Assembly: GCA_902596375.1 (NCBI GenBank)
Contig: CACJTU010000004.1
Location: 1-64,000 of the forward strand
DNA: 64,000 nt
Direction of reading: 5' to 3'
Origin: an uncultured Pelagibacteraceae bacterium
GTDB taxonomy: Bacteria > Pseudomonadota > Alphaproteobacteria > Pelagibacterales > Pelagibacteraceae
Shown here: positions 17,358-26,777 of the stretch, in pieces
Numbering within the stretch: position 1 is the stretch's first letter
Layout: every line of letters starts with the position of its first letter
The notes under the pieces: generated by a model
Database searches by the model: none
Told to the model about the DNA's origin: nothing
The model's input: the letters and a program-made list of their open reading frames with translations, nothing else
Position numbers and translations under genes: made by a program

Positions 17358-18670
17358 GGTTTAGGTTTGAACTCGTGGAAGTTTTGTGTCATTGCTTCAG
17401 GGAAGAACATAACACATGCTAATACAATTAACTGAATCACTATAAATGGAGCAAAACCTCTAAATATATCTGTTAATGAAATGTGTGGAGGTGCAACAGA
17501 TTTTAGATAAAAAGCGGCAGGTCCAAACGGTGGACTTAAAAATGAAACTTGCATATTTACACAAAATAATATTCCAAACCAAATTGGATCAAATCCTAGA
17601 GCAATAACTATTGGTAAAAATACAGGCATCGCTAACAACACAATTCCAACCCAATCCATAAAGGCTCCCATAATCAAAAACATAATCTGCATCATAAAGA
17701 TTAAATACATTGGTTTTAAATCATAAGCCAAAATAGTTTCTGCTACATACTTAGGACCTCCAGCAAGAGAATAAGCGCCTGCTAAAACTGTAGCACCAAA
17801 AGTAATAGTTAAAATAGTTCCTGATGCTTTGAAAGTTCTTGTTAATGCATCTTTAAATAAAAACCACGTTAGTTCTTTTCTTGCAAAAATTATAATTAAT
17901 GTAGCAACCACTCCCATACCCGCTGCTTCTGTAATTCCTGTCATACCAGAATAAATTGAACCTAATACAATTATAACAATACCGATCGGTGGTAAAAGAC
18001 CTGGAAGGTAAGACATTTTTTCTTTTAATGTTAAAGCTGGTTCATCACTTAAAGGTGCTAAATGCGGTTGTAATCTTGTACGAATTAAAATGTATGTAAT
18101 GATTAAACCTGAAATCATTAAACCAGGAACAATAGCTTCTTGGAACAACATAGTAATTGACGTTTCAGTAGTTAATCCATAAATAATTAAAACAATTGAA
18201 GGTGGTATCATTGTTCCCAAAGATCCTGATGCGCAAATAATACCGATCGACATATCCTGATCGTATTTTAATCTCAACATTTGAGGGAGCGCAATCAAGC
18301 CTAATAAAACTATTTCTCCACCAATAATTCCACTCATCGCCGCCATAATTGTTGCCATTATGGCAGTAACGACTCCTACTCCACCTCTAGTCTTTCTTAA
18401 CCACGCATTTAAAGCGTCATAAAGATCTCTTGCGATGTTCGAACGTTCGAGCAAGGAGGCCATAAATATAAATAAAGGAACCGATAAAAAGGAATAAGTG
18501 ACAACAAGAGAGTAATATCTCGAAAGCAATATGCCTAATGCATGTTCTCCTATATATAAAAATACTAGTACCGCACCCATAAAACCAGATGCAAAACCCA
18601 TTGGAACACCTATAGATATAAGTAATAATAATCCTACTATAAGTATTATCGAAAGTGATCCTATATCCAT
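17354..18670 (-). CDS. dctM: TRAP transporter large permease subunit
   Basis: 438 residues, 12 or so transmembrane helices of the DctM family: GVPMGFASGFMGA near the N-terminus, SVPLFIFMASLLERS, MAAMSGIIGGEIVLLGLIALPQML, ICASGSLGTMIPPSIVLIIYGL and the C-terminal SFLSPPFGPAAFYLKSVAP. It drives sodium-coupled uptake together with DctQ and the periplasmic DctP. The separate subunits and the surrounding enzymes indicate an organic or sugar acid as cargo. One base separates it from dctQ. Confidence 0.92.
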   Translation of the reverse strand: MDIGSLSIILIVGLLLLISIGVPMGFASGFMGAVLVFLYIGEHALGILLSRYYSLVVTYSFLSVPLFIFMASLLERSNIARDLYDALNAWLRKTRGGVGVVTAIMATIMAAMSGIIGGEIVLLGLIALPQMLRLKYDQDMSIGIICASGSLGTMIPPSIVLIIYGLTTETSITMLFQEAIVPGLMISGLIITYILIRTRLQPHLAPLSDEPALTLKEKMSYLPGLLPPIGIVIIVLGSIYSGMTGITEAAGMGVVATLIIIFARKELTWFLFKDALTRTFKASGTILTITFGATVLAGAYSLAGGPKYVAETILAYDLKPMYLIFMMQIMFLIMGAFMDWVGIVLLAMPVFLPIVIALGFDPIWFGILFCVNMQVSFLSPPFGPAAFYLKSVAPPHISLTDIFRGFAPFIVIQLIVLACVMFFPEAMTQNFHEFKPKP

Positions 18671-18671
18671 A

Positions 18672-19241
18672 TTATTTTAATTCTTTAGATGGGTCGTATT
18701 GTTTTTCTTTTGGATTTCTCCAATCAATAATTAAATTATTTACAGATTGAACAGCAATAAGAAAAACGCATAGAAGTGTTAGTGGCTTCATAGTAGCAGG
18801 AATTGGTGGGTCCCAATAAGTTGCAAATCTCTCCCAATTTATAAATGATCTGTATGCATCTTCCATGCCCCCATAAATTACAGCTGCTGCGAAAAGAACA
18901 ATAATTAGAGTGCTGATTAGATCAAAAATTCTCTGTGTTGGTCTACTAACCCAATCATACAATAATACTATTCTAATATGGCTTCTTAATCTTGTTGCAT
19001 ATATTCCACCAACTAAATAACAAACTCCAGCCAACCATAAGCATAGTTCATTTGCCCACAGAGTTGGTTTAAACAAAACATATCTCATAAAAATTTCATA
19101 CATCATCACAATTACAATTACAGGAATTAAATATTTAATTGTGTGGCTTAAAAATAAGGATACTCTATCAATCCAATTTATTGGAAAATCGTCTTTACTC
19201 GCAACTTTTTGATTTTGTTCTTGTAATTCTTTATCGATCAT
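18672..19241 (-). CDS. dctQ: TRAP transporter small permease subunit
   Basis: 189 residues with four transmembrane helices, DctQ type: IPVIVIVMMYEIFMRYVLFKPTLWANELCLWLAGVCYLVGG is the family region, with RLRSHIRI following. It forms the membrane complex with DctM. A stable hairpin lies between it and the upstream dctP gene. The extended hydrophilic N-terminus of about 30 residues is ordinary for the family. Confidence 0.88.
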   Translation of the reverse strand: MIDKELQEQNQKVASKDDFPINWIDRVSLFLSHTIKYLIPVIVIVMMYEIFMRYVLFKPTLWANELCLWLAGVCYLVGGIYATRLRSHIRIVLLYDWVSRPTQRIFDLISTLIIVLFAAAVIYGGMEDAYRSFINWERFATYWDPPIPATMKPLTLLCVFLIAVQSVNNLIIDWRNPKEKQYDPSKELK

Positions 19242-19265
19242 TGCGTAAAAATTTAGGTAATTCGA

Positions 19266-19283
19266 AGGGCCTTTGCAGGCCCT
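19266..19283 (-). other. Intercistronic hairpin between dctP and dctQ
   Basis: AGGGCCT and AGGCCCT pair as a 7-base, GC-rich stem around a 4-base loop, in the 56-base gap after the dctP stop. On the transcribed strand no U-run follows, so it is more likely an mRNA-stabilising or partially attenuating element that favours binding-protein output than a full terminator. Confidence 0.5.
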
Positions 19284-19297
19284 CCAAAATTTTTTTA

Positions 19298-20314
19298 TTA
19301 CATGATACCGTTAGCTTTCATATAAGCTTTGTGTATCTCGATAAGTGCCGCAGCTTCTGGAGATTTAGTCTTCCATTCTTCCCAAGCAGCTAAAGCAGCT
19401 TGTCTGAATTTAAGTCTATCTTCTCTAGACCAGTCGTGAAGAGTAACGCCCATTTCATTTAAAGCCTTAACAGCTTCAGCATTTTTTCTTTCAACTAAGC
19501 TAGTGATAGTTCTTCCAGCAATTTCTATTGCAGCTAACATAGCACCTTGCTCATGTTTCTTTAACTTCTTCCATACTTTCGTATTACAAGCTAAGTGGTC
19601 AGCTGGCATAGAGTGGAAACCTGGGTATGTAGCATATTTATTTTGCTCATAGTGTCCACCAGCATAGTTAGTAGCTAAAGACGAATAGTCAGCACCATCG
19701 ATTAGACCAGTTTGTAAAGCAGTTGGAACTTCACCAAAGTCCATTACGATTGGCTTAGCACCTAATGCTGTAAAGATCATACTTTCCATTCCTGGAGGTG
19801 ATCTAAATTTAAAGTCTTTCAACGAAGCAACATCAGGGATTGGTCTGCTAGATATTAAAGACTCATGTCCTGGTATCCACCAACCGATTAATGTCATTCC
19901 ATATTTGTTGTAAAGTGCATCAACAGCTTCTTGAGCTCCTGGGAAATTCAAGAATTCATATTGTTGATATGGGTTATCGTATCCACCCATTACATCACCT
20001 GCGAATTGGAACGCTGCATTTTTACCAGTTTGGTAACCAGCACCAGTCATATCACAATCGATAATTCCAGTTTGTGCAGAGTTAAACACCTCAGCAGATT
20101 TACCTGTCACTGATGATGAGTAGAACATTTCTACTTTTAAGCTTCCGCCAGAAAACTTCTCTACGTTTTTAGCGAATTGAGCAGCAACTTCACCATTTGG
20201 TGAACTAGCTGTAAAGTGTGTTTCAATCTTTAAAGTCTTTGCATGTGCAGAGCCAAATAAAGCAACTGAAACAATAGCTACAGTTGCTATAGTTTTAGAT
20301 ATAAGTTTAAACAT
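19298..20314 (-). CDS. dctP: TRAP transporter periplasmic substrate-binding subunit
   Basis: About 338 residues from the ATG at 20314, chosen over an in-frame start 13 codons earlier because it follows a GAGGAAG Shine-Dalgarno sequence and gives a standard signal peptide (MFKLISKTIATVAIVSVALF, cleavage after AHA). Binding-protein marks are KIETHFTASSPNGEVA, SSSVTGKSAEVFN, KDFKFRSPPGMES with the ligand-binding arginine, and DFGEVPTALQTGLIDGAD. It resembles the mannitol/chloroaromatic-type SBP group more than C4-dicarboxylate SBPs. Ligand unknown; probably a sugar acid. Confidence 0.9.
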   Translation of the reverse strand: MFKLISKTIATVAIVSVALFGSAHAKTLKIETHFTASSPNGEVAAQFAKNVEKFSGGSLKVEMFYSSSVTGKSAEVFNSAQTGIIDCDMTGAGYQTGKNAAFQFAGDVMGGYDNPYQQYEFLNFPGAQEAVDALYNKYGMTLIGWWIPGHESLISSRPIPDVASLKDFKFRSPPGMESMIFTALGAKPIVMDFGEVPTALQTGLIDGADYSSLATNYAGGHYEQNKYATYPGFHSMPADHLACNTKVWKKLKKHEQGAMLAAIEIAGRTITSLVERKNAEAVKALNEMGVTLHDWSREDRLKFRQAALAAWEEWKTKSPEAAALIEIHKAYMKANGIM

Positions 20315-20438
20315 TATCTTCCTCTCGTTTATGTTTTTTTGAAAGTTAATCATAAATGATTTTTGAGATCAATAATTTCGTTTAACTTTTATATATAGAA
20401 ATTATATATATTCATTGAACAGACAACTTGTAGTTGTT
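20315..20438 (-). promoter_or_regulatory. Leader region of the TRAP/sugar-acid genes with two inverted repeats
   Basis: This 124-base gap holds two palindromes. TATATATA is repeated inversely around a 5-base spacer at 20390-20410, and ACAACT/AGTTGT flank TGT at 20423-20437, just after the stop of the upstream dehydrogenase. They could be operators for dctP, or the second a weak end signal for the upstream gene. No regulator gene lies in the cluster. I see no clear -35/-10 pair. Confidence 0.4.
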
Positions 20439-21407
20439 CTAAACTACTTCTGAAATAAGAGGCTTTTTGTTAAAAAAACAATAAATATTATCCACTGCCA
20501 TCATACTCATTGCTAATCTGGTTTCATGTGTTGCACTTCCAATATGTGGTAAAACGAAACAGTTATCTAATTTTAAATACCGTTTATCTAAATTTGGTTC
20601 ATTATTGAAAACATCTAAACCTGCTGCATAAATTTTTTTATTTTCTAATGCATCTATCAGTGCATCATCATCAATAGTTGATCCCCTTGATGTATTTATC
20701 ACTACAGCATGCTTTGGTAACAAGCTTATTGTTGATGAATTAAGAATATGTTTGGTCTCAACTGTAGCAGGTGTGTGAATACTTAAAAAATCACACTCTG
20801 GTAGCATTTTATTTATATCAGAATAATATTTTGCACCATCCTCTAGATCATCAGAGAGTTTATTTCTGTTGTAATAAATTATCTTCATTCCAAAAGCTTT
20901 AGCACTTTTAGCAGCCATTCTTCCAATACGACCCATACCAATGATACCTAAAGTTTTGCCTGTAACAGAATTACCAATCATAAATTTAGTTAAATCTGGT
21001 TTTTGATTTTTCCAATTGCCTGCTCTGACTAAATTATAGGCTTCACCAATTCTTCTAGATGCGGCTAAAATTAAAAGGATTGTAGTTTCAGCTACTGCTT
21101 CATTTAATACATTTGGAGTATTTGTTACCTTAATTTTTTTTTCTTCGGCAGATTTAATTGAAATATTGTCATAGCCAACACCAACTTGAGCAATAATTTT
21201 CAAATTTCCATTTAAATTATTAAAAAAATTTTCACTAATTTTATCAAAACCTGTCGAAATCATTCCGTCATAATCATTAACAATTTTTATTAATTCGCTT
21301 TCTGGAATAGGCTCGTCTTTTGGATTAAGGGTTACTTCAAATTCTTTTTGGAGTTTTTCTTCTGCTAAATCTGAGATTTTTCTAGAAACTAATATTTTTG
21401 GCTTCAT
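20439..21407 (-). CDS. D-2-hydroxyacid dehydrogenase (glyoxylate/2-ketogluconate reductase type)
   Basis: 322 residues. NAD(P) loop KTLGIIGMGRIGRMAAKSA, the substrate region QVGVGYDNI, and catalytic Arg (INTSRGST), Glu and His (LPHIGSATHETR) of the D-isomer-specific family. Such enzymes interconvert 2-keto and D-2-hydroxy acids, e.g. glyoxylate, hydroxypyruvate or 2-ketogluconate. One base separates it from the IlvD/Edd dehydratase, so a sugar-acid-derived keto acid is likely. Confidence 0.85.
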   Translation of the reverse strand: MKPKILVSRKISDLAEEKLQKEFEVTLNPKDEPIPESELIKIVNDYDGMISTGFDKISENFFNNLNGNLKIIAQVGVGYDNISIKSAEEKKIKVTNTPNVLNEAVAETTILLILAASRRIGEAYNLVRAGNWKNQKPDLTKFMIGNSVTGKTLGIIGMGRIGRMAAKSAKAFGMKIIYYNRNKLSDDLEDGAKYYSDINKMLPECDFLSIHTPATVETKHILNSSTISLLPKHAVVINTSRGSTIDDDALIDALENKKIYAAGLDVFNNEPNLDKRYLKLDNCFVLPHIGSATHETRLAMSMMAVDNIYCFFNKKPLISEVV

Positions 21408-21408
21408 A

Positions 21409-23193
21409 TTAGTGAGAATCTCTTGGTAAACCTTTTGTATGAGATACGTCTAAATATTTGCCTCGAGAATTAATGCATGCACCATCATCTAATTGACCAA
21501 CAGTGTTTCTAAATATTTCCTGCCAAGGAGTTTGGTTATTTGGTTTAAATACTTTTTTATTTTTTCTTCTTTTTTTAAACTCAGCTTGAGAAATCAATAA
21601 ATCAACTCTTCTTTTATTTAAGTCTATTTTTATTTTGTCGTAAGTTTTAACAATTCCAAGATCTCCACCTACTGCAGACTCTGGTGAAACATGTAAAATT
21701 GATGGACTTTCTGATGTTCCACTTTGTCTTCCATCACCCAAAGTTGGTAGATGTCTTATTCCTTTTTTTAATAATCTATCTGGTGGTTGCATGTTAACCA
21801 CTTCAGCTGATCCAGGATAACCAACAGGTCCGCAACCTCTAATAATTAATAGAGAGTTTTCATCTATCTTTAACTTCTTATCATTAAGTCTTTTATGATA
21901 ATCCTCAGGACCTTCAAAAACTATAGCTTTACATTCAAAAACATTTGGGTGTTTAGGGTTTGATAAATATTGATCTCTAAATTCTTTACTAATTACAGAT
22001 GTTTTCATGATAGCAGATGAGAAAAAGTTACTTTTCATAACTAAAAAACCAGCTTTTTCAGTCAATGCATTCTTAAATGTTTTAATTACTTTGTTATCTA
22101 CATCAACTTTCTTTCTTAAATTTTCTCCTACAGTTTTTCCTGTAACTGTCTTTATTTTTGTATGAATTTTTTTGTTTTTAATTAATTCTTTCATCACCGC
22201 AGGTATTGCTCCAGCTCTATGAAAACTTTCCATTAAGTATTCTCCTGCAGGTTGGCAATTCACCAATAGAGGAATGTTGTGTCCAAGTTTTTGCCAATCA
22301 GAAAGATCAAATTTAATTCCCATATGTTTTGCAATAGCGCTTAGATGAGCGGTGCAGTTACTTGATCCACCAATAGCACTTGCAACTACTACTGCGTTTT
22401 CAAAAGCTTTACGTGTCATAATTTTTGATGGGGTTAAATCTTCATGAACCATTCCTACGATTCTTTTTCCTGTTTCGTAAGAAATTTGTTCTCTTTCTCT
22501 ATAAGGAGCTGGAATAACAGCACCCCCTGGTAAAGACATACCTAATGCTTCAGCAACAGAGTTCATTGAAGAAGCTGTTCCCATCGTATTACAATGTCCA
22601 GCACTTGGCGCAGAAGATGCAACCATATCCATAAATTCTTCGTATTTAATTTCTCCTTTAGCTAACATTTTTCTCGCTTCCCAAACTACCAATCCTGAAC
22701 CAGCTAATTTTCCTTTATAAACTCCATCCAACATTGGACCACCTGATAAAACTATTGCTGGAATATTTACTGTTGCAGCTGCCATTAAAGCTGCTGGAGT
22801 AGTTTTATCACATCCTGTTGTTAGGATAACTCCATCAATTGGGTACCCATATAAAACTTCTACTAGTGACAAATAAGAAAGATTTCTATCCAACATTGCT
22901 GTTGGTCTTTTTCCAGTTTCTTGAATCGGATGCGTAGGAAATTCCATTGGTATACCACCTGCTCTTCTAATTCCGTCTTTAATTCTTTTGCTTAACGACA
23001 TAAAATGTCTATTGCATGGAGATAGGTCACTGCCAGATTGAGCTATTCCTATAATTGGATTTCCAGATTGTAATTCTTTTCTTGTAAGACCATAATTTAA
23101 ATACCTTTCTAGATATAAAGCCGTCATGTCAGGGTTTTTTGGATTATTGAACCATTCTTGACTTCGGAAACTCTTTTTTCTTTTTTTAGGCAT
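21409..23193 (-). CDS. IlvD/Edd-family dehydratase (sugar-acid dehydratase)
   Basis: 594 residues. Iron-sulfur cysteines lie in SPCNRH, GCDKTTPAALMAAA and GHCNTMGTASSMN; the C-terminal lobe has RGCGPVGYPGSAEVVNM and TLGDGRQSGTSESPSILHVSPE. It groups by eye with arabinonate/xylonate-type dehydratases and not with IlvD itself. The product would be a 2-keto-3-deoxy acid. The gene is divergent from the UxaA-type dehydratase with under 50 bases between the starts. Confidence 0.87.
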   Translation of the reverse strand: MPKKRKKSFRSQEWFNNPKNPDMTALYLERYLNYGLTRKELQSGNPIIGIAQSGSDLSPCNRHFMSLSKRIKDGIRRAGGIPMEFPTHPIQETGKRPTAMLDRNLSYLSLVEVLYGYPIDGVILTTGCDKTTPAALMAAATVNIPAIVLSGGPMLDGVYKGKLAGSGLVVWEARKMLAKGEIKYEEFMDMVASSAPSAGHCNTMGTASSMNSVAEALGMSLPGGAVIPAPYREREQISYETGKRIVGMVHEDLTPSKIMTRKAFENAVVVASAIGGSSNCTAHLSAIAKHMGIKFDLSDWQKLGHNIPLLVNCQPAGEYLMESFHRAGAIPAVMKELIKNKKIHTKIKTVTGKTVGENLRKKVDVDNKVIKTFKNALTEKAGFLVMKSNFFSSAIMKTSVISKEFRDQYLSNPKHPNVFECKAIVFEGPEDYHKRLNDKKLKIDENSLLIIRGCGPVGYPGSAEVVNMQPPDRLLKKGIRHLPTLGDGRQSGTSESPSILHVSPESAVGGDLGIVKTYDKIKIDLNKRRVDLLISQAEFKKRRKNKKVFKPNNQTPWQEIFRNTVGQLDDGACINSRGKYLDVSHTKGLPRDSH

Positions 23194-23239
23194 AATTTAA
23201 ATAATGGTTTGTTTAATTTATTGGTTATATAATAAATTT

Positions 23240-24745
23240 ATGAATAATCTAATAGTTTTAAACAAGAATGACAATGTGGGTGTTAGCCAATTTATTATTC
23301 CAGAAAAAACTAAAATTGAAGGTCATGAGATTAGTACTATCGATCCAATCCCCTTTGGCCACAAAGTTTGTTTAAAAACTATTAAAAAAGGCGATCCAAT
23401 CATTAAGTATGATCAAATTATTGGTTTTGCATTAGATGATATTAAGCCTGGACAACATGTTCATTCTCATAATTTAGAATTTAGAGAATTTAAAAGAGAT
23501 TTTAAAGTCACAGATAAAAAACATATTATTGATGAAAAAGCAGATACCTTCTTTAACGGAATTTTAAGGGATAATGGACAGGTTGCTACTAGAAATTACA
23601 TTGGGATTGTAAGTACTGTTAATTGCTCAGCAACTGTCACTAAAATGATAGTTGAGAAGATTAAATATTCTGACATTTTAAAAGATTACCCTAACATTGA
23701 TGGCATAGTACCAATTACTCACTCAACAGGATGTGGCATGAATACTGAAAGTGAAGGAATGCAAATTTTTCAAAGAACTATAGATGGATTTAAAAATCAT
23801 CCCAATTTTTCTCATGTTTTTGTTATAGGTTTAGGATGCGAATGTGCTCAAGTCAGTTTGTTTGATGAATCATTAAAAAAACATAACCGAATTCATTTTC
23901 TAACAATCCAAGATGAAGGTGGAACTAAAAAAATAGTCGAAAAAGTGTTATCTCAAATTAAAAATTTACTTTCAGAAGCTAATAATATTCAAAGAACTTC
24001 ACAACCAGTAAGTCATCTAACTTTAGCTCTTCAATGTGGTGGTTCAGATGGATATTCAGGAATAACTGCAAATCCTGCACTAGGAGTTGCAGCAGATCTC
24101 TTGGTTAAAAAAGGTGGAAGTTCAATTTTATCAGAAACTCCAGAGATTTATGGAGCCGAACATTTATTAATTAATAGAGCTAGCTCACAAGAAACTGCTG
24201 ATAAACTCATAAAAAGAATTGAATGGTGGAGACATTATACTTCAATCAATAACAGTTCTATGGATAACAATCCTGCACCAGGAAATAAAAAAGGTGGACT
24301 TACAACTATATTAGAAAAATCCTTAGGTGCTGTTGCAAAAGGAGGAAACTCTATCCTTCAAGATGTATTGCACTATGCAGAACCTTTAAAAACTAAAGGT
24401 TTTAATTTTATGGACTCTCCAGGTTATGATCCAGTATCAGTTACAGGTCAAGTTGCATCAGGTGCTAATGTAATTTGTTTTACAACAGGACGGGGATCCT
24501 GCTTTGGTTGCAAGCCAGTTCCAAGTTTAAAACTTTCTACGAACTCAGCGATGTTTGAAAGAATGTCTGAAGACATGGATATTAATTGTGGAACAATTGC
24601 TGAAGGAAAAGAAAAAGTTGAAGAAGTTGGTCAAAAAATATTTGAATTAGTTGTGAATACTGCCTCAGGAAATAAATCAAAAAGTGAAATCAATGGCTAC
24701 GGTGACGAGGAGTTTAATCCTTGGCAAGTTGGCGTTGTAATGTAA
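23240..24745 (+). CDS. UxaA/GarD-family altronate or galactarate dehydratase
   Basis: About 501 residues from the ATG at 23240; a start 12 codons earlier would add a hydrophobic stretch not typical of the family. An N-terminal SAF domain (to about 90) joins the UxaA core: GQVATRNYIGIVSTVNCSATVTK, HSTGCGMNTESEG, FVIGLGCECAQ, LALQCGGSDGYSGITANPALG and the C-terminal TTGRGSCFGCKPVPSLKL. Iron-dependent dehydration of altronate, galactarate or similar acids is expected. It is the third unrelated sugar-acid dehydratase in this region. Confidence 0.86.
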   Translation: MNNLIVLNKNDNVGVSQFIIPEKTKIEGHEISTIDPIPFGHKVCLKTIKKGDPIIKYDQIIGFALDDIKPGQHVHSHNLEFREFKRDFKVTDKKHIIDEKADTFFNGILRDNGQVATRNYIGIVSTVNCSATVTKMIVEKIKYSDILKDYPNIDGIVPITHSTGCGMNTESEGMQIFQRTIDGFKNHPNFSHVFVIGLGCECAQVSLFDESLKKHNRIHFLTIQDEGGTKKIVEKVLSQIKNLLSEANNIQRTSQPVSHLTLALQCGGSDGYSGITANPALGVAADLLVKKGGSSILSETPEIYGAEHLLINRASSQETADKLIKRIEWWRHYTSINNSSMDNNPAPGNKKGGLTTILEKSLGAVAKGGNSILQDVLHYAEPLKTKGFNFMDSPGYDPVSVTGQVASGANVICFTTGRGSCFGCKPVPSLKLSTNSAMFERMSEDMDINCGTIAEGKEKVEEVGQKIFELVVNTASGNKSKSEINGYGDEEFNPWQVGVVM

Positions 24746-24757
24746 TTTATTTTTCCT

Positions 24758-25621
24758 GTGCCTCAACAAACATCCTTATTTAACGTAATTTTATTAGCCG
24801 CTGGTGGTTTTTTTATGTTTGTTTGTATGGACTCTACAGCAAAATATCTTGGAACAGTAATGCCAGTTACTCAAGCAATTTGGGGGAGATTTTTTTTTCA
24901 CTTGGTATCTTTAATTATATTTTTTTTAATTTTTAAGCCAAAAGTTAATTTGAAAAAAAATTTTAAAGTCCAAATAATTAGATCGATATTAATGGTAACT
25001 GCCACCTCTTTTATGTTTTATTCTTTGCAGAAATTTGACTTGGTAGATATTTATGTTGTTTTCTTTACAGCTCCTCTAATCGTTTCACTACTTTCAGCAT
25101 ACTTCCTAAAAGATATCTTAAGTACAAAAGGTATACTTTTAATGTTATTGAGCTTTGGCTCAATTGTTTATTCACTAGGTCCAAGTATGAGAATATTTAG
25201 TTTAGATTTAATATTCCCTATTGTTCCTCCAATTTGTTGGGCTCTTTATCAATTTTTTACCAAAGTTGTATCAGGTGATAACGATCCATTTGCTGCTATA
25301 TTTTATACTTCAATTTTAGGTGCAATAATTTTTAGTATTTTTATATTTTTTAATTGGGTGCCATTAGAGAAGAATATCTTTTGGCTTTATTTGGTAATTC
25401 TAGGTGTAGCAGGTTTTGTAAGTCATTCTTTAATAATATATGCAATACAACTTTCTAACTTGTCATTTGTAACTAATTTTCAATATTCTCAATTAGTTTG
25501 GTCTACAATTATTAATTTCTTAATTTTCGGCGTACCTTTTGATTATAATAAAATTGTTGGGGTGATAGGAATTATTGTTTTTGGTATTATGTTCATAAGA
25601 ACAGAAGGTAAAAAAAGTTAA
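24758..25621 (+). CDS. EamA/DMT-family transporter
   Basis: 287 residues from a GTG 12 bases after the dehydratase stop. Ten transmembrane helices in two EamA halves: MFVCMDSTAKYLGTVMPVTQAIWGRFFFH and VFFTAPLIVSLLSAYFLKD in the first, PICWALYQFFTKVVSG and NFQYSQLVWSTIINFLIFG in the second. Such proteins export or import small metabolites. Placement between a sugar-acid dehydratase and a reductase suggests a pathway intermediate, without proof. Confidence 0.85.
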   Translation: MPQQTSLFNVILLAAGGFFMFVCMDSTAKYLGTVMPVTQAIWGRFFFHLVSLIIFFLIFKPKVNLKKNFKVQIIRSILMVTATSFMFYSLQKFDLVDIYVVFFTAPLIVSLLSAYFLKDILSTKGILLMLLSFGSIVYSLGPSMRIFSLDLIFPIVPPICWALYQFFTKVVSGDNDPFAAIFYTSILGAIIFSIFIFFNWVPLEKNIFWLYLVILGVAGFVSHSLIIYAIQLSNLSFVTNFQYSQLVWSTIINFLIFGVPFDYNKIVGVIGIIVFGIMFIRTEGKKS

Positions 25622-25635
25622 ATAGTGAGGTTTGA

Positions 25636-26493
25636 ATGAAAAATATAGGTTTTATTGGTGTTGGATATATGGGCTATGGAATAGCTAAAAATATTTTAAA
25701 ACACAAAAATAAACTCTTTGTAATTGCTAATAAAAACAGAAAACCAATAGAGAAAATTGTTAGCGATGGAGCTGAAGAAGTAAAATCTTTTGAAGACTTT
25801 TCTAGTAAAAATTTAGATGCGATGTTTATGTGTGTTACCAACACTCCTATAGCGAAATTAATTTCTGAAAAAATATCTGATATTTTAGATAGTAAAACTT
25901 TAATTATTGATATCACTACTCACAACAAAACTGGCTCAATGGAAACAGAGGCAATATTCAAAGAAAAAAAAATAAATTATGTTGAATGTCCCGTAATGGG
26001 AGGACCAGTTCAAGCAGAGGAAGGTATTCTAGGGGGTATTGTTGGAGCGTCAGATGAAAATTTTAAAATTGCTGAACCATACTTTAATTTTTTCTGTAAA
26101 GAATATTTTCACTTTGGACCTGTTGGAATGGGAGCAAAATCTAAGCTTTTAAATAATTTTTTATCTCTTGGAAATGCTGCATTAGTTAATCATTTAGCTA
26201 AAAGTGCTAAAGAAATGGGTTTAGATTTAAAAAAAGTATTTGATGTCGCAAAACTTGGTTCTGGAAATTCAGCAGCACTTAATAGAGTTTTTGATAATCT
26301 GTTAAAAGGTGATTTTACTGGATTTAAATTTACGGCAAGTAATTCCGTTAAAGATTTAACTTATATTCAAGACTTGTTAAAAGATTTTCCTGAAGCTGAA
26401 AAAGTTGCTGAAGTAAATAAAAATTATTTTCAAAAAGCTGTTGATGACGGCTATGGTGAAAATTTTATCAGTGAATTAATAGAAAAAAAATAA
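25636..26493 (+). CDS. 3-hydroxyisobutyrate-dehydrogenase-family reductase, second copy
   Basis: 285 residues. Rossmann loop IGFIGVGYMGYGIAKNIL, substrate loop ECPVMGGPVQAEEG, and catalytic lysine in GMGAKSKLLNNFLSLGN. Related to the reductase at 16488 but clearly diverged, so the two likely act on different hydroxy acids. A GTGAGG Shine-Dalgarno sequence precedes the ATG. It closes the plus-strand arm of the sugar-acid region. Confidence 0.82.
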   Translation: MKNIGFIGVGYMGYGIAKNILKHKNKLFVIANKNRKPIEKIVSDGAEEVKSFEDFSSKNLDAMFMCVTNTPIAKLISEKISDILDSKTLIIDITTHNKTGSMETEAIFKEKKINYVECPVMGGPVQAEEGILGGIVGASDENFKIAEPYFNFFCKEYFHFGPVGMGAKSKLLNNFLSLGNAALVNHLAKSAKEMGLDLKKVFDVAKLGSGNSAALNRVFDNLLKGDFTGFKFTASNSVKDLTYIQDLLKDFPEAEKVAEVNKNYFQKAVDDGYGENFISELIEKK

Positions 26494-26777
26494 TTTTGGA
26501 AGTAACTTAAGTTACCGGGAATCTACTAAAGCACAAGGTTGTATTCAATAAATATATTTGCTCAAAATTAAAATAAATTAATTGAAATTGTATAATTTAT
26601 AATTACCTTTTTTATAGAAGGAGGTTTATGTTAATACTTTCACCACCTGATACTTAGCTGAACAGCTCATATTTCAAAAATATAACGAAAAATAAATTCC
26701 TCTCGGAATTATAATGCCAAAGAGGCGATACAAGGGAGCTCTTTAGGTATACACTTAAAGAGCGAACCCTTTAAAAA
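26494..26777 (+). other. Unexplained structured intergenic region with mini-ORFs (possible small RNA)
   Basis: This 284-base gap lies between two converging genes. It begins with a perfect 14-base palindrome GTAACTTAAGTTAC (26502-26515). An AAGGAGG Shine-Dalgarno-like site (26618-26624) precedes a 9-codon ORF at 26628-26657 (MLILSPPDT). A second mini-ORF at 26714-26746 reads MPKRRYKGAL, and its end lies in the left arm of an 8-base hairpin (26738-26745 with 26756-26763, 10-base loop). I recognise no known RNA family. A small RNA, a leader-peptide remnant or chance are all possible. Confidence 0.4.

Noticed and set aside
20423..20437. Rho-independent terminator after the 2-hydroxyacid dehydrogenase
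   Set aside because: The stem is only six bases with a three-base loop and no U-run follows on the transcribed strand.
26494..26777. tRNA, tmRNA or SRP RNA in the 284-base gap
   Set aside because: No acceptor stem, T-loop sequence, tmRNA tag (ending in Ala-Ala) or SRP core motif is visible.
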